A DNA stretch of 35,653 nucleotides from Salinivirgaceae bacterium (GCA_016284875.1 JAEEPS010000027.1:1-35653), one strand, 5' to 3'. Numbered from the stretch's first letter, positions 25,904 through 34,220 are shown. Notes: a model not told the origin generated them from the sequence alone. Translations and numbers: made by a program.

Positions 25904-25911
25904 TATTTTTG
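25904..25911 (+). promoter_or_regulatory. -7 promoter element before DUF1573 gene
   Basis: TATTTTTG matches TAnnTTTG exactly, 23 bases before the ATG at 25935. No -33 box at normal spacing. It separates this gene set from the giant gene upstream. Confidence 0.5.
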
Positions 25912-25934
25912 TGGACTTTTGAAATTCGATAACA

Positions 25935-26342
25935 ATGAAAAAGACTTTTTTGATTGCCGCAATGGCACTATTGATAGGCGCGGCAAACGCACAAGCGCAA
26001 GAGTGGCAGCCAATTCCTGGTATGCACCTGAGCATCAACGAAATGACACACGATTTCGGCACTCATCCGCAATACACTAAAACGGAATTTGAGTTTAACA
26101 TAAAGAACGACAGCACTTTGGCGCTGGTCATCAGCAACATCAGCACATCGTGCGGCTGCACCACGCCAACCTACTCGAAACGCCCTGTGAAAAGCGGCAA
26201 AATAGCAACCGTGAAAGTGGCCTATGACGCATCGCGCATCGGCATTTTCAGCAAGACAATATATGTGTACACCAACTTCAGCACCGAACCTATCGAACTG
26301 AATATCAAGGGTACAATGGAAGAAACCGAAAATAAAGAATAG
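25935..26342 (+). CDS. DUF1573 exported protein
   Basis: 135 residues. A signal peptide (MKKTFLIAAMALLIGAANA, cleavage near AQAQ) is followed by an Ig-like DUF1573 domain with the family signature: HDFGTH, SNISTSCGCTTPTYSKRP, and VAYDASRIGIFSKTIYVYTN (18 residues shown as DASRIGIFSKTIYVYTN). DUF1573 proteins are common, functionally undefined periplasmic proteins of Bacteroidetes. The aminotransferase gene begins two bases after the stop. Confidence 0.9.
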   Translation: MKKTFLIAAMALLIGAANAQAQEWQPIPGMHLSINEMTHDFGTHPQYTKTEFEFNIKNDSTLALVISNISTSCGCTTPTYSKRPVKSGKIATVKVAYDASRIGIFSKTIYVYTNFSTEPIELNIKGTMEETENKE

Positions 26343-26344
26343 AA

Positions 26345-27544
26345 ATGCCAAAAATATCAGAACGCGGAATAATTATGCCGTCGTCGCCAATCAGACGACT
26401 GGTTCCGCTTGCAAACGCTGCAAAAAAGAAGGGAATCAAGGTTTATCACCTGAATATCGGCCAGCCCGACCTTCCAACACCTGAAGTGGGTTTGGAAGCG
26501 ATGAAGAAAATCGACCGTAAAGTATTGGAATACACCCCCAGCGAGGGACTTTTGAGCCTGCGAGCGAAGTTGGTGTCGTACTACGCCAAGTTCAACATCA
26601 ACGCCAACGTTGAGGACATCATTATCACCACGGGCGGCTCGGAGGCGGTGCTGTTCTCGTTTATGTCGTGCCTTGACCCAGGCGACGAAATCATTGTGCC
26701 AGAGCCTGCTTACGCCAACTATATGGCTTTCGCGATTTCGGCTGGTGCGGTCATCAAGACCATTCCGTCGAGCATCGACGACGGTTTTGCGCTTCCATCA
26801 ATGGACAAATTCGAGGCGCTGATTACCGAACGCACAAAGGGCATCCTAATCTGCAACCCCAACAACCCGACGGGCTACCTTTATACCCGCAAGGAAATGA
26901 ACCAGTTGCGCGACATTGTGAAGAAATACAACCTGTTCCTTTTCTCTGACGAGGTTTACCGCGAGTTCTGCTACACGGGTGCGCCCTACATTTCGGCGTT
27001 CAACCTTGAGGGAATTGAACAGAATGTAATTTTAATCGACTCTGTTTCAAAACGATACAGCGAGTGCGGTATCCGCATTGGCGCGCTCATCACAAAGAAC
27101 GAAGAGGTCCGCGCGTGCGTAATGAAATTCTGCCAGGCGAGGTTGTGTCCGCCGCTCATCGGACAGATAATTGCCGAAGCGTCAATCGACACGCCTGAAG
27201 ATTATATGCTCAACACCTACGACGAGTTTGTTGAGCGCCGTAAGTTCCTGATTGACGGGCTGAACAAGATTCCAGGCTGCTACACGCCGATACCAATGGG
27301 CGCGTTCTACACGGTGGCAAAACTGCCCGTGGACGACATCGACAAGTTCTGCGAGTGGCTGCTGCGCGACTTTGAATATGAAGGTCAGACAGTTATGTTG
27401 GCCCCCGCAAGTGGATTCTACACCACACCCGAACTGGGCCGCAACGAGGCGCGCATCGCTTACGTGCTAAAGAAAGAGGATTTGGCGCAGGCTCTCAACG
27501 TGCTGGCCGTTGCGCTTGAGCAGTATCCGGGAAGGACGATTTGA
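26345..27544 (+). CDS. PLP-dependent class I/II aminotransferase
   Basis: 399 residues, fold type I. Visible: HLNIGQPDLPTP (substrate-binding N-terminal motif), TTGGSEA (95-101, cofactor phosphate), NPNNPTG (171-177, with N174), SDEVY (201-205, D202 and Y205 contacting the cofactor), and the Schiff-base lysine K236 in DSVSKRYSECGIRIG. The closest general class is the AspC/AAT-Igamma group; the substrate (aspartate, aromatic or other) cannot be set from sequence. It is tightly linked to DUF1573 upstream and 23 bases from the RhuM gene downstream. Confidence 0.93.
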   Translation: MPKISERGIIMPSSPIRRLVPLANAAKKKGIKVYHLNIGQPDLPTPEVGLEAMKKIDRKVLEYTPSEGLLSLRAKLVSYYAKFNINANVEDIIITTGGSEAVLFSFMSCLDPGDEIIVPEPAYANYMAFAISAGAVIKTIPSSIDDGFALPSMDKFEALITERTKGILICNPNNPTGYLYTRKEMNQLRDIVKKYNLFLFSDEVYREFCYTGAPYISAFNLEGIEQNVILIDSVSKRYSECGIRIGALITKNEEVRACVMKFCQARLCPPLIGQIIAEASIDTPEDYMLNTYDEFVERRKFLIDGLNKIPGCYTPIPMGAFYTVAKLPVDDIDKFCEWLLRDFEYEGQTVMLAPASGFYTTPELGRNEARIAYVLKKEDLAQALNVLAVALEQYPGRTI

Positions 27545-27567
27545 GATTAAAAAGTGCATACGCAATA

Positions 27568-28467
27568 ATGGGGAAACCGAACGGTGGACTATCGGATACC
27601 AACGCAAACGAGATTGTTCTTTATCAACCAGATGAGACCATTCGATTGGAAGTGCGTATGGGACAGGAAACTGTATGGCTGACGCAATCGCAAATTGCTG
27701 AACTTTTCGGCACACAAAGACCTGCTATCACGAAGCATTTGAACAATATTTTCAAATCGCAAGAATTGAACGAAAATTCAGTTTGTTCCATTTTGGAACT
27801 AACTGCCAACGACGGGAAATCATACAAAACAAAATTCTATAATCTTGATGCTATTCTTTCTGTTGGATACCGCGTCAACAGCATCAACGCCACGCTATTC
27901 CGCCAGTGGGCAAATAAGATATTGAAGGAATACTTGCTTCGCGGATACTCCATCAACCAACGGTTGGAACATATTGAACGAAATGTTGAGAAACGCTTTT
28001 CACAATACGACCGTATCCTCGAAAAACATCAGAACCAGATTGATTTCTTTGTCCGCACGTCGCTGCCGCCAGTTGAAGGCATTTTTTATGAGGGCCAGAT
28101 TTTTGATGCTTACGTGTTTGTCTGCGATTTGGTAAAAACTGCGAGGCAAAGAATTATTTTGATAGACAATTATATAGACGAAACCACACTTGCCATTTTA
28201 GACAAACGGAACACTGCCGTTGCAGCGCACATTGTTACGCGGAACATTTCAAATGCTCTCCAAACCGATATTGCAAGGCACAATTCTCAATACGCCCCAA
28301 TTTCAACAATCGTGCACACTGGTTGCCACGACCGTTTCCTGCTAATTGACGATACGGTTTTTCACTTCGGTGCATCGTTTAAGGATTTGGGCAAGAAACT
28401 GTTCGCTTTCGAGAAAATGGAAATTTCAAGCAACGAGTTGCTGAACCAATGCAGAATAGCGGTTTAA
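27568..28467 (+). CDS. RhuM-family protein with C-terminal PLD-like domain
   Basis: 299 residues from the ATG at 27568; a TTG at 27541 overlapping the aminotransferase stop is less likely. The N-terminal half is the RhuM virulence-family domain: EIVLYQPDETIRLEV, WLTQSQIAELFGTQRPAITK (key LFGTQRPAITKHL), VCSILELTANDGKSY, YNLDAILSVGYRVNS and KILKEYLLRGYS. A helical linker follows (about 145-175). The C-terminal half contains IILIDNYIDETTLAIL and HDRFLLIDDTVFHFGASFKDLG, which resemble a phospholipase-D-like fold with one HKD-like half (His at HDRF). RhuM was first noted on a Salmonella pathogenicity island; its molecular role is unknown. Confidence 0.85.
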   Translation: MGKPNGGLSDTNANEIVLYQPDETIRLEVRMGQETVWLTQSQIAELFGTQRPAITKHLNNIFKSQELNENSVCSILELTANDGKSYKTKFYNLDAILSVGYRVNSINATLFRQWANKILKEYLLRGYSINQRLEHIERNVEKRFSQYDRILEKHQNQIDFFVRTSLPPVEGIFYEGQIFDAYVFVCDLVKTARQRIILIDNYIDETTLAILDKRNTAVAAHIVTRNISNALQTDIARHNSQYAPISTIVHTGCHDRFLLIDDTVFHFGASFKDLGKKLFAFEKMEISSNELLNQCRIAV

Positions 28468-28529
28468 TTACAAGATTAATTCACATAATCATTTCTCGCG
28501 CAGCGACAATCCCAACCATTATCCACTTG

Positions 28530-28565
28530 CGGATAAATATCGGTTTGAATCGGATAAAATCGGTT
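28530..28565. repeat. Two-copy direct repeat upstream of the radical-SAM gene
   Basis: CGGATAAATATCGGTT (28530-28545) and CGGATAAAATCGGTT (28551-28565) are near-identical, with the CGGTT parts 20 bases apart, about two helical turns. They lie 66-100 bases before the -7 element and could be an operator. Confidence 0.45.
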
Positions 28566-28576
28566 AGAGAAAACAT

Positions 28577-28590
28577 TTCCGCCGGCGGAA
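28577..28590. repeat. Perfect 14-base palindrome
   Basis: TTCCGCCGGCGGAA is fully self-complementary. It lies between the direct repeats and the -7 element of the radical-SAM gene, and could be a dimer-binding site or a short hairpin after the RhuM gene; no T-tract follows. Confidence 0.45.
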
Positions 28591-28630
28591 TTATTCCAAG
28601 TTTTCACGTGTGTTCCGTAGTTATAAAATG

Positions 28631-28638
28631 TAAATTTG
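28631..28638 (+). promoter_or_regulatory. -7 promoter element of the radical-SAM/DUF4130 pair
   Basis: TAAATTTG matches TAnnTTTG exactly, 21 bases before the ATG at 28660. It overlaps the alternative TTG start at 28636, arguing for the later ATG. Confidence 0.55.
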
Positions 28639-28659
28639 CCACTACACAAAAACTGCGGT

Positions 28660-29946
28660 ATGGATGCGCGAATGTTAGACAAACTCAAGATTCTGGCCGA
28701 GTCGGCGAAGTACGATGTGTCGTGCTCGTCGAGCGGGACAGTGCGCCGCAACAACGGCAAGGGCGTGGGCAACACCGTTGGCGGCGTGGGCATCTGCCAT
28801 AGTTTTGCCGAAGACGGGCGCTGCATATCGCTGCTGAAAGTGATGCTCACCAACTACTGCATTTTCGACTGCGCCTACTGCGTCAACCGCCGCACCAACG
28901 ATGTTCCGCGAGCCACATTCACACCCGCCGAGGTGGTTGAGATAACAATGGAGTTCTACCGCCGCAACTACATCGAGGGGCTGTTTCTGAGTTCGGGCGT
29001 GATGCAAAACGCCGACTACACAATGGAACGGCTTGTGCGAGTGGTGAAAGACCTGCGCGCGCAGCGGTTCAACGGCTATATCCACCTGAAAAGCATACCA
29101 GGCGCCAGCCAACAACTGATAACCGAGGCGGGGCTGTATGCCGACCGAATGAGCGTCAACATTGAGATTCCGACCGAGAGCAACTTGAAAATGCTTGCGC
29201 CCGAAAAGAACTACGAGAGCATATTCCAACCGATGAAAATCATTCATCAGGGCGTGCTCGAGAGCCACGAGGAACGCAGCCGCCACCGCTCGGCGCCACG
29301 TTTTGTGCCTGCCGGACAAAGCACTCAGATGATTGTTGGCGCCACCAACGACACCGACAAAGACATTCTGCGCCTGTCGTCGGCATTCTACCAGCGTCCA
29401 TCCATCCGACGCGTCTATTATTCTGGATATGTGGCCGTTAACACCTACGACACTCGTCTGCCGGCCTTGAAGCAACCACCGCTTGTGCGCGAAAACCGCC
29501 TCTATCAGGCCGACTGGCTGATGCGGTTCTACAAATTCAAAGTGAACGAGATTGTCGATGATGCCAATCCGAACCTCGACCTCGATGTGGACCCCAAACT
29601 GGCTTGGGCGCTGCGCCACCCCGAGTTTTTCCCGGTCGATGTGAACACGGCTTGCTACGAGCACATACTGCGCGTGCCGGGCATTGGCGTGAAATCGGCT
29701 ATGCAGATTGTGGCCTCGAGACGATACGGTGCACTTACTTTTCTACAACTCAAGAAGATAGGCGTAGTTCTGAAGAAAGCAAAATACTTCATCAACTGCC
29801 GCGAACTGCCCATAATGGGCACCATCAACGAGTTGAAGCCCGAAAACGTGCGCTCACTGCTGGTGGCCAAACCCGCCAAAAAAGAAGCGGCTGGCCAGCT
29901 TGAGCTAAACTTCGACCAGCCCGTACAACTAGTAACACCCTATTGA
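28660..29946 (+). CDS. Radical SAM protein, putative DNA repair or modification (paired with DUF4130)
   Basis: 428 residues. The [4Fe-4S]-binding triad is C67, C71 and C74 in NYCIFDCAYC. The SAM-barrel follows with GLFLSSGV and HLKSIPGAS. The C-terminal part holds a helix-hairpin-helix-like motif, ILRVPGIGVKSAMQIVASRR, consistent with nucleic acid contact. This is the family annotated as putative DNA modification/repair radical SAM protein, normally encoded next to a DUF4130 protein, as here. The start is set by the -7 element at 28631. The stop overlaps the next start (TGATG). The biochemical reaction is not established. Confidence 0.9.
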   Translation: MDARMLDKLKILAESAKYDVSCSSSGTVRRNNGKGVGNTVGGVGICHSFAEDGRCISLLKVMLTNYCIFDCAYCVNRRTNDVPRATFTPAEVVEITMEFYRRNYIEGLFLSSGVMQNADYTMERLVRVVKDLRAQRFNGYIHLKSIPGASQQLITEAGLYADRMSVNIEIPTESNLKMLAPEKNYESIFQPMKIIHQGVLESHEERSRHRSAPRFVPAGQSTQMIVGATNDTDKDILRLSSAFYQRPSIRRVYYSGYVAVNTYDTRLPALKQPPLVRENRLYQADWLMRFYKFKVNEIVDDANPNLDLDVDPKLAWALRHPEFFPVDVNTACYEHILRVPGIGVKSAMQIVASRRYGALTFLQLKKIGVVLKKAKYFINCRELPIMGTINELKPENVRSLLVAKPAKKEAAGQLELNFDQPVQLVTPY

Positions 29947-30728
29947 TGAGCGAGTTCGCAGATACGGCTTTTGTCTACGACCAGACATTCGACGGCTTGC
30001 TGACGTGCGTTTTCGATGCCTATCAGCTGAAAACATTTCCCTCTCACCTACTTGCCCCCGGTGAACCCGCACCGTTGTTTTGCACTGTGGATCATACAGT
30101 TACAACCGACGAACAAAAAGCCGTCCGCGTGTGGACCTCACTTGAGAAAAAACTGTCGAAATCGGCGCTGCACAGTCTCACTGTCAGTTGGCTTGCCGAT
30201 GGCATAAGCGATGTTGACGAACTGATTTTCAGATATATCCGCAAGACGACCGATGCACGAACAACCATCGAGACCAATTTTGGCGACCCCGATGTGCTGC
30301 GTCTGGCGCAAGTGTATAAGCAGGTCAGCTATGAGGCACATCGGATGCTGCAATTCGTGCGTTTCCAAAAGACCGCCGACGGCATTTATTTTGCCGCCTT
30401 CGAGCCGCGCCACAACGTGCTTCCGCTCACTCTCGACCATTTCAGCGACCGATTTTCCGACCAGCAATGGATAATCTATGACCTTCAGCGCCAATACGGA
30501 TATATGTATGATTTACACGATGTTAACCGCGTAACCTTTGCCAACGACACCAAATTCGGACGCGACGGGCGCCTCGACGCAAGCATTATGGACGCCGACG
30601 AGCAACTTTTTCAGTCGTTGTGGCGCACCTACTACAAGTCGATCGCCATCGAATCGCGCCGCAACCCGCGCAAAATGCGGCAGGACATGCCAGTCCGCTA
30701 TTGGAAGCACCTGACGGAGAGACAATAA
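29946..30728 (+). CDS. DUF4130 / TIGR03915-family putative DNA metabolism protein
   Basis: 260 residues. The N-terminal YDQTFDGLLTCVFDAY is the hallmark start of this family. Central blocks include HRMLQFVRFQKTADGIYFA and EPRHNVLPLTLDHFSDRF, and the C-terminus has WRTYYKSIAIESRRNPRKMR (key IAIESRRNPRKMRQDMP). Companion of the radical SAM protein; the pair is probably one functional unit. An in-frame TTG at 29943 precedes the ATG; the ATG, sharing a base with the upstream stop, is preferred. Confidence 0.9.
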   Translation: MSEFADTAFVYDQTFDGLLTCVFDAYQLKTFPSHLLAPGEPAPLFCTVDHTVTTDEQKAVRVWTSLEKKLSKSALHSLTVSWLADGISDVDELIFRYIRKTTDARTTIETNFGDPDVLRLAQVYKQVSYEAHRMLQFVRFQKTADGIYFAAFEPRHNVLPLTLDHFSDRFSDQQWIIYDLQRQYGYMYDLHDVNRVTFANDTKFGRDGRLDASIMDADEQLFQSLWRTYYKSIAIESRRNPRKMRQDMPVRYWKHLTERQ

Positions 30729-30756
30729 TTGAAGGATTGAAGGATTGAAGGATTGA
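30728..30756. repeat. Short tandem repeat (ATTGAAGG, 3.6 copies)
   Basis: Three exact ATTGAAGG units (30728-30751) plus ATTGA fill the 33-base space between the convergent DUF4130 and thymidine kinase genes. No hairpin terminator is visible there. Confidence 0.85.
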
Positions 30757-30761
30757 TTTTT

Positions 30762-31373
30762 TCAGTTTCCGTTTTTGTCTTCAGTCTTCATTTTCAAAAA
30801 ACAGCTGCGGCAAAGCGGCTCGTAGCTGTCGGTTTCGCCAAGAAGAACCAGTTTGTCGGTTTTGGCAAGGCGGTGCGAGAATTGCGCCAGCGCGCCACAC
30901 CGCACGCACACTGCGTGGACCTTCAGCACATCGTCGGCAATGGCCATCAGTTTGGGCATCGGACCGAACGGGTTGCCCTGATAATCCATATCGAGACCGG
31001 CCACAATGACGCGCACACCGCTGTTAGCCAATTGATTGCACACATCAATCAAGCCATTGTCGAAAAACTGCGCTTCATCAATCCCGACAACCTGCACGTT
31101 GCTGGCCAAAAGCAGAATGTTCTGCGCACTCTCGACGGGTGTGGACGGAATTGAGTTGTCGTCGTGCGAAACCACATCGACAGCCGAATAGCGCACATCG
31201 ACAGCAGGCTTGAAAATTTCGACACTCTGCCGCGCGAACTTTGCCCGGCGCAGACGCCGAATCAGTTCTTCGGTCTTGCCCGAAAACATTGAACCACAAA
31301 TCACTTCAATCCGTCCGCCGTCGGCGTTGCCATTTTCCAAAAACATACCATTAAAAAATTCGTTGTGCGACAA
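30762..31373 (-). CDS. tdk: Thymidine kinase
   Basis: 203-residue cytosolic type II thymidine kinase, which phosphorylates thymidine for salvage. The P-loop is GSMFSGKT (27-34), the lid and active-site region has DEAQFF (about 98-103), and the zinc-binding pairs VCVRCG and CRSC near the C-terminus are intact. The N-terminus is about 15 residues longer than usual before the core strand RIEVICG; M10 is an alternative start. It is convergent with DUF4130 and divergent from the coiled-coil gene. Confidence 0.95.
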   Translation of the reverse strand: MSHNEFFNGMFLENGNADGGRIEVICGSMFSGKTEELIRRLRRAKFARQSVEIFKPAVDVRYSAVDVVSHDDNSIPSTPVESAQNILLLASNVQVVGIDEAQFFDNGLIDVCNQLANSGVRVIVAGLDMDYQGNPFGPMPKLMAIADDVLKVHAVCVRCGALAQFSHRLAKTDKLVLLGETDSYEPLCRSCFLKMKTEDKNGN

Positions 31374-31393
31374 TTTGATTTAACATCAATCGT

Positions 31394-31401
31394 TATTTTT
31401 G
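31394..31401 (+). promoter_or_regulatory. -7 promoter element before coiled-coil protein gene
   Basis: TATTTTTG matches TAnnTTTG exactly, 25 bases before the ATG at 31427. TTTG at 31374-31377 lies 16 bases upstream, near the normal -33 position though a little close. Confidence 0.55.
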
Positions 31402-31426
31402 GCAAAATAAATCTTTATCGAGAGCG

Positions 31427-32608
31427 ATGCAAACAAAAAATCTTATCAAAATAATCAAGGCCGAGGCGACGGTTCTTGTATCGATGATTGAAAGTTTACC
31501 CGACGACGGTGATATTCAGCCATTTGCAATTGAAATGCTGCAAAGCAAAATCCGCGATTTGAACAACATTGCCGTTCATTTGTCAACCGCTGGGGCGGAT
31601 ATCGAGTCTAACAACGCTTCTAAAAAAGAAGATGCCGCACAATTGAAAGCAATGGCCGACACTGCTCAAAAAGCAGGAGAAGAATTAGCCGAAAAAGCGT
31701 CAGAAATATCAGGCAAAAGTTGGATATCAGCACTTGAAAAGAGAGTTGTTGAAGATAAAGCCAATAAAAAATTAGCCGAAGCCGAAGAACTGCGGAAAGC
31801 CGCCGAGGAAGAGGTCCGCAAAAAAGCAGAGGCAGAAGCCGCTCGAAAAGCCGCCGAGGAACTCGAAGCCGCACGAAAGGCTATGCTCGAAATGCAAGAG
31901 AACGCCCGCAAGCAAGCCGAGGCTGAAGCGGCCGCACGCAAAGCCGCTGCCGAAGAGGAAGCGCGCCGCATTGCCGAGGCCGAAGCCGCCAAACGTGCTG
32001 CGGAACTTGAGAAAGTGCGCCAGATAGCCATTGAGGAAGCAGCAAAGAAGGCCGCTGCCGAGGAGGAAGCCCGTAAAGCCGCTGAAGCCGAAGCAGCAAG
32101 AAAGGCAACCGAAGAAGCCGCACGAAAGGCCGCCGAGGAAGAAGCCAAGAAAACACAATCGCTGGCCGATATGTTTGCCGACAACACTGCCGATGTTGAG
32201 CAGACATATAATGCTGAAGATGAGCAACAAACCACCGCATCGGCACCGACCGAACCCGCAAAAACCGAGAGCAAACCGAGCACTTTGGCCGACAAATTCC
32301 AGCAGAACACGCCATCGGTGAACGACGTGCTGGCAGGACTTGAGAAGAAGGCCAATCTGGCATCGCGGTTCAACAGTCGCCCGATAACGAACCTTCGCAA
32401 AGCCATCAAAATCAACGACCGCATAAGATTCATCAACGAGTTGTTCAACCACGACAGCATCCAATACGAGGACACGATTGATATGATTGAAAGTTCGGCC
32501 AACATCAACGATGCGTTATCGAACATTTTCAGCAAATACAACTGGGACCAGGAAGGCGAGACTGTTGTCGACTTTCTTGAACTTGTATATCAACGTTTTA
32601 AATCATAA
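31427..32608 (+). CDS. Ala/Glu-rich coiled-coil protein of unknown function
   Basis: 393 residues, no signal peptide or membrane segment. About 105-245 is a long charged coiled coil built from imperfect KAAEEEARKAAEAEA-type repeats, resembling TolA or tropomyosin-like rods. It is flanked by a short helical N-domain and a disordered acidic/Thr-rich segment (250-300). The C-terminal ~90 residues look globular and conserved-like: PSTLADKFQQN, SRPITNLRKAIKINDRIRF and FLELVYQRFKS. Such a C-domain recurs in Bacteroidetes proteins, but I cannot name its function. rsmI starts three bases after the stop. Confidence 0.75.
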   Translation: MQTKNLIKIIKAEATVLVSMIESLPDDGDIQPFAIEMLQSKIRDLNNIAVHLSTAGADIESNNASKKEDAAQLKAMADTAQKAGEELAEKASEISGKSWISALEKRVVEDKANKKLAEAEELRKAAEEEVRKKAEAEAARKAAEELEAARKAMLEMQENARKQAEAEAAARKAAAEEEARRIAEAEAAKRAAELEKVRQIAIEEAAKKAAAEEEARKAAEAEAARKATEEAARKAAEEEAKKTQSLADMFADNTADVEQTYNAEDEQQTTASAPTEPAKTESKPSTLADKFQQNTPSVNDVLAGLEKKANLASRFNSRPITNLRKAIKINDRIRFINELFNHDSIQYEDTIDMIESSANINDALSNIFSKYNWDQEGETVVDFLELVYQRFKS

Positions 32609-32611
32609 ACG

Positions 32612-33313
32612 ATGGGCAAACTTTATCTCGTTCCCACGCCTGTCGGCAATCTTGAGGACATCACGCTGCGCGCGCTGCGGCTCTTGAAAGAAGCCGATTT
32701 TATTATGGCCGAAGACACGCGCACATCAGGCATCTTACTGAATCACTACGAGATAAAAAACAAACTCATCCCCTACCACAAATTCAACGAGCACCAGCAG
32801 GTGGCGCATTACGCCGATATGGTGGCCACTGCTAAATCGGCCGTGCTCATCAGCGATGCAGGCACGCCTGGAATTTCAGACCCTGGTTATCTGCTTGTTA
32901 AACAATGCATTCAGAACGATATTGAAGTTGAATGTCTGCCAGGTGCTACGGCTTTTGTGCCAGCGCTCATCAACAGCGGTTTTGCCAACGACCGTTTCTG
33001 CTTCGAAGGTTTTCTGCCGCAGAAAAAAGGCCGCCAAAAGCGCATTGAGGCCGTGCGGAACGAGGAACGGGCAATGATTTTCTACGAATCGCCCTACCGT
33101 CTGCTGAAGGCTCTCGAGCAGTTTGCCGAGGTTTTCGGTCCCGACCGTAGGGTTTGCGTATCGCGCGAAATATCTAAAATTCACGAAGAAAACTATCGCG
33201 GAACCATCAGCGAGGCCATCGCCCACTTCACCGAAACAGGCGTCAAGGGCGAGATTGTGATAGTGGTTGAAGGAAATAAAGGCGCTGAAAAAGTGGCGGA
33301 AGAAGAAAATTAA
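32612..33313 (+). CDS. rsmI: 16S rRNA (cytidine1402-2'-O)-methyltransferase RsmI
   Basis: 233 residues of the tetrapyrrole-methylase (class III SAM) fold. Diagnostic motifs: YLVPTPVGNLEDITLRA at the N-terminus, AEDTRTSG, HKFNEH, SDAGTPGISDPG (SAM binding), CLPGATAFVPAL, FEGFLPQKKGRQ and FYESPYRL. It methylates the ribose of C1402 in the ribosomal decoding centre. Slightly shorter than E. coli RsmI because the C-terminal extension is missing, which is common in this phylum. It lies three bases after the coiled-coil gene and 27 before the response regulator. Confidence 0.96.
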   Translation: MGKLYLVPTPVGNLEDITLRALRLLKEADFIMAEDTRTSGILLNHYEIKNKLIPYHKFNEHQQVAHYADMVATAKSAVLISDAGTPGISDPGYLLVKQCIQNDIEVECLPGATAFVPALINSGFANDRFCFEGFLPQKKGRQKRIEAVRNEERAMIFYESPYRLLKALEQFAEVFGPDRRVCVSREISKIHEENYRGTISEAIAHFTETGVKGEIVIVVEGNKGAEKVAEEEN

Positions 33314-33340
33314 TTTATCTTTAGCCGCATTTTTGGGGGA

Positions 33341-34105
33341 ATGAAAACGGATATTAAAGTTGTAATCATTGATGACGAGACTCACGGCGTTGAGTCTGTG
33401 AAGTCGTTTATCACAGACAACTATCCATCATTCAACATTTTAGGCACCGCCAACTCTGTCAAAACGGCCGTTGAGTTGCTGACGGCAAATGAACCCGACC
33501 TTGTGTTTATGGATATTGAGTTGCCCGACGGCAGCGGATTCGATATTCTTGAAAAACTCTCGAAACGCGATTTTGATGTGATTTTTGTCACGGCGTTCAA
33601 CCAATACGCCATTAAAGCATTCAAATACAGTGCAATAGACTATCTGCTCAAGCCTTTCGACTACGATGATATGGATGCTGCAATCAAGAAAATTATCAGT
33701 CGCGGCACCAACAGCAAGCACGAGGAACAATTCAACGCCCTGCTGCAAAACACAAAACTCGACAAGCCTGAAAAAATTGTTTTGGCTACAGCAGAGTCGA
33801 TTGAGTTTGTGAACGTTAAGGATATTATCCACATTCACTCCGACGGCAACTACAGCACACTGCACATCAAAGGTCGCAGCGATTTGCTAGTTTCGAAGAA
33901 CTTGGGCGAGTTTGAGACTATGCTCGAAGATTATCCATTTTTCCGCACACACCAGTCGCATCTGGTGAACTTGAATTTTGTGCAGAAAGTGTCGCGGTTC
34001 GACGGCGATGTGATTATGGAATGCGGTTCGGTGGCCATTTTGTCGCGCCGCAAACGCAACCAGTTCCTTGAAGAAATGGCGTCGAACATTCAGCGCAAAA
34101 ACTGA
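33341..34105 (+). CDS. LytTR-family response regulator
   Basis: 254 residues. A receiver domain (1-125) has the acidic pair D11-D12, phosphoacceptor D58 in FMDIELPDG, the conserved threonine in VTAFNQYAIKAF and lysine in LLKPFD. A LytTR DNA-binding domain follows (about 145-250: IVLATAESIEFVNVKDIIHI, FFRTHQSHLVNL, shown as FRTHQSHLVN, and LSRRKR). LytTR regulators bind spaced direct repeats. No sensor kinase gene is adjacent, so the partner is elsewhere. An imperfect -7 element (TATCTTTA) lies shortly upstream. Confidence 0.94.
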   Translation: MKTDIKVVIIDDETHGVESVKSFITDNYPSFNILGTANSVKTAVELLTANEPDLVFMDIELPDGSGFDILEKLSKRDFDVIFVTAFNQYAIKAFKYSAIDYLLKPFDYDDMDAAIKKIISRGTNSKHEEQFNALLQNTKLDKPEKIVLATAESIEFVNVKDIIHIHSDGNYSTLHIKGRSDLLVSKNLGEFETMLEDYPFFRTHQSHLVNLNFVQKVSRFDGDVIMECGSVAILSRRKRNQFLEEMASNIQRKN

Positions 34106-34193
34106 CACCTCTCCACCCTGCTATTTTGGGCAGAAAAATCAGCCCGTTCAAGCATTTGATTACGCATTTTTTGCCAAAAATCGTGAAAGATTA

Positions 34194-34207
34194 TGCAACA
34201 AGTTGCA
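34194..34207. promoter_or_regulatory. Near-palindrome at the -33 region of the GIN-domain gene
   Basis: TGCAAC and GTTGCA flank a two-base centre (AA), forming a dyad 13 bases before the -7 element at 34221. Its position suits an operator; the binding protein is unknown. Confidence 0.35.
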
Positions 34208-34220
34208 ATTTTACGAGTTA

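Noticed and set aside
28675..29664. 329-codon minus-strand frame opposite the radical-SAM gene
   Set aside because: It is a codon-bias shadow of a gene with intact [4Fe-4S] cysteines on the plus strand; no domain in the antisense translation.
30729..30761. Intrinsic terminator between DUF4130 and tdk genes
   Set aside because: The sequence is a direct tandem repeat with no inverted complementarity.
31666..32541. 291-codon minus-strand frame rich in Ala and Ser, and two more long antisense frames here
   Set aside because: They mirror the low-complexity Ala/Glu repeats of the plus-strand gene and have no independent features.
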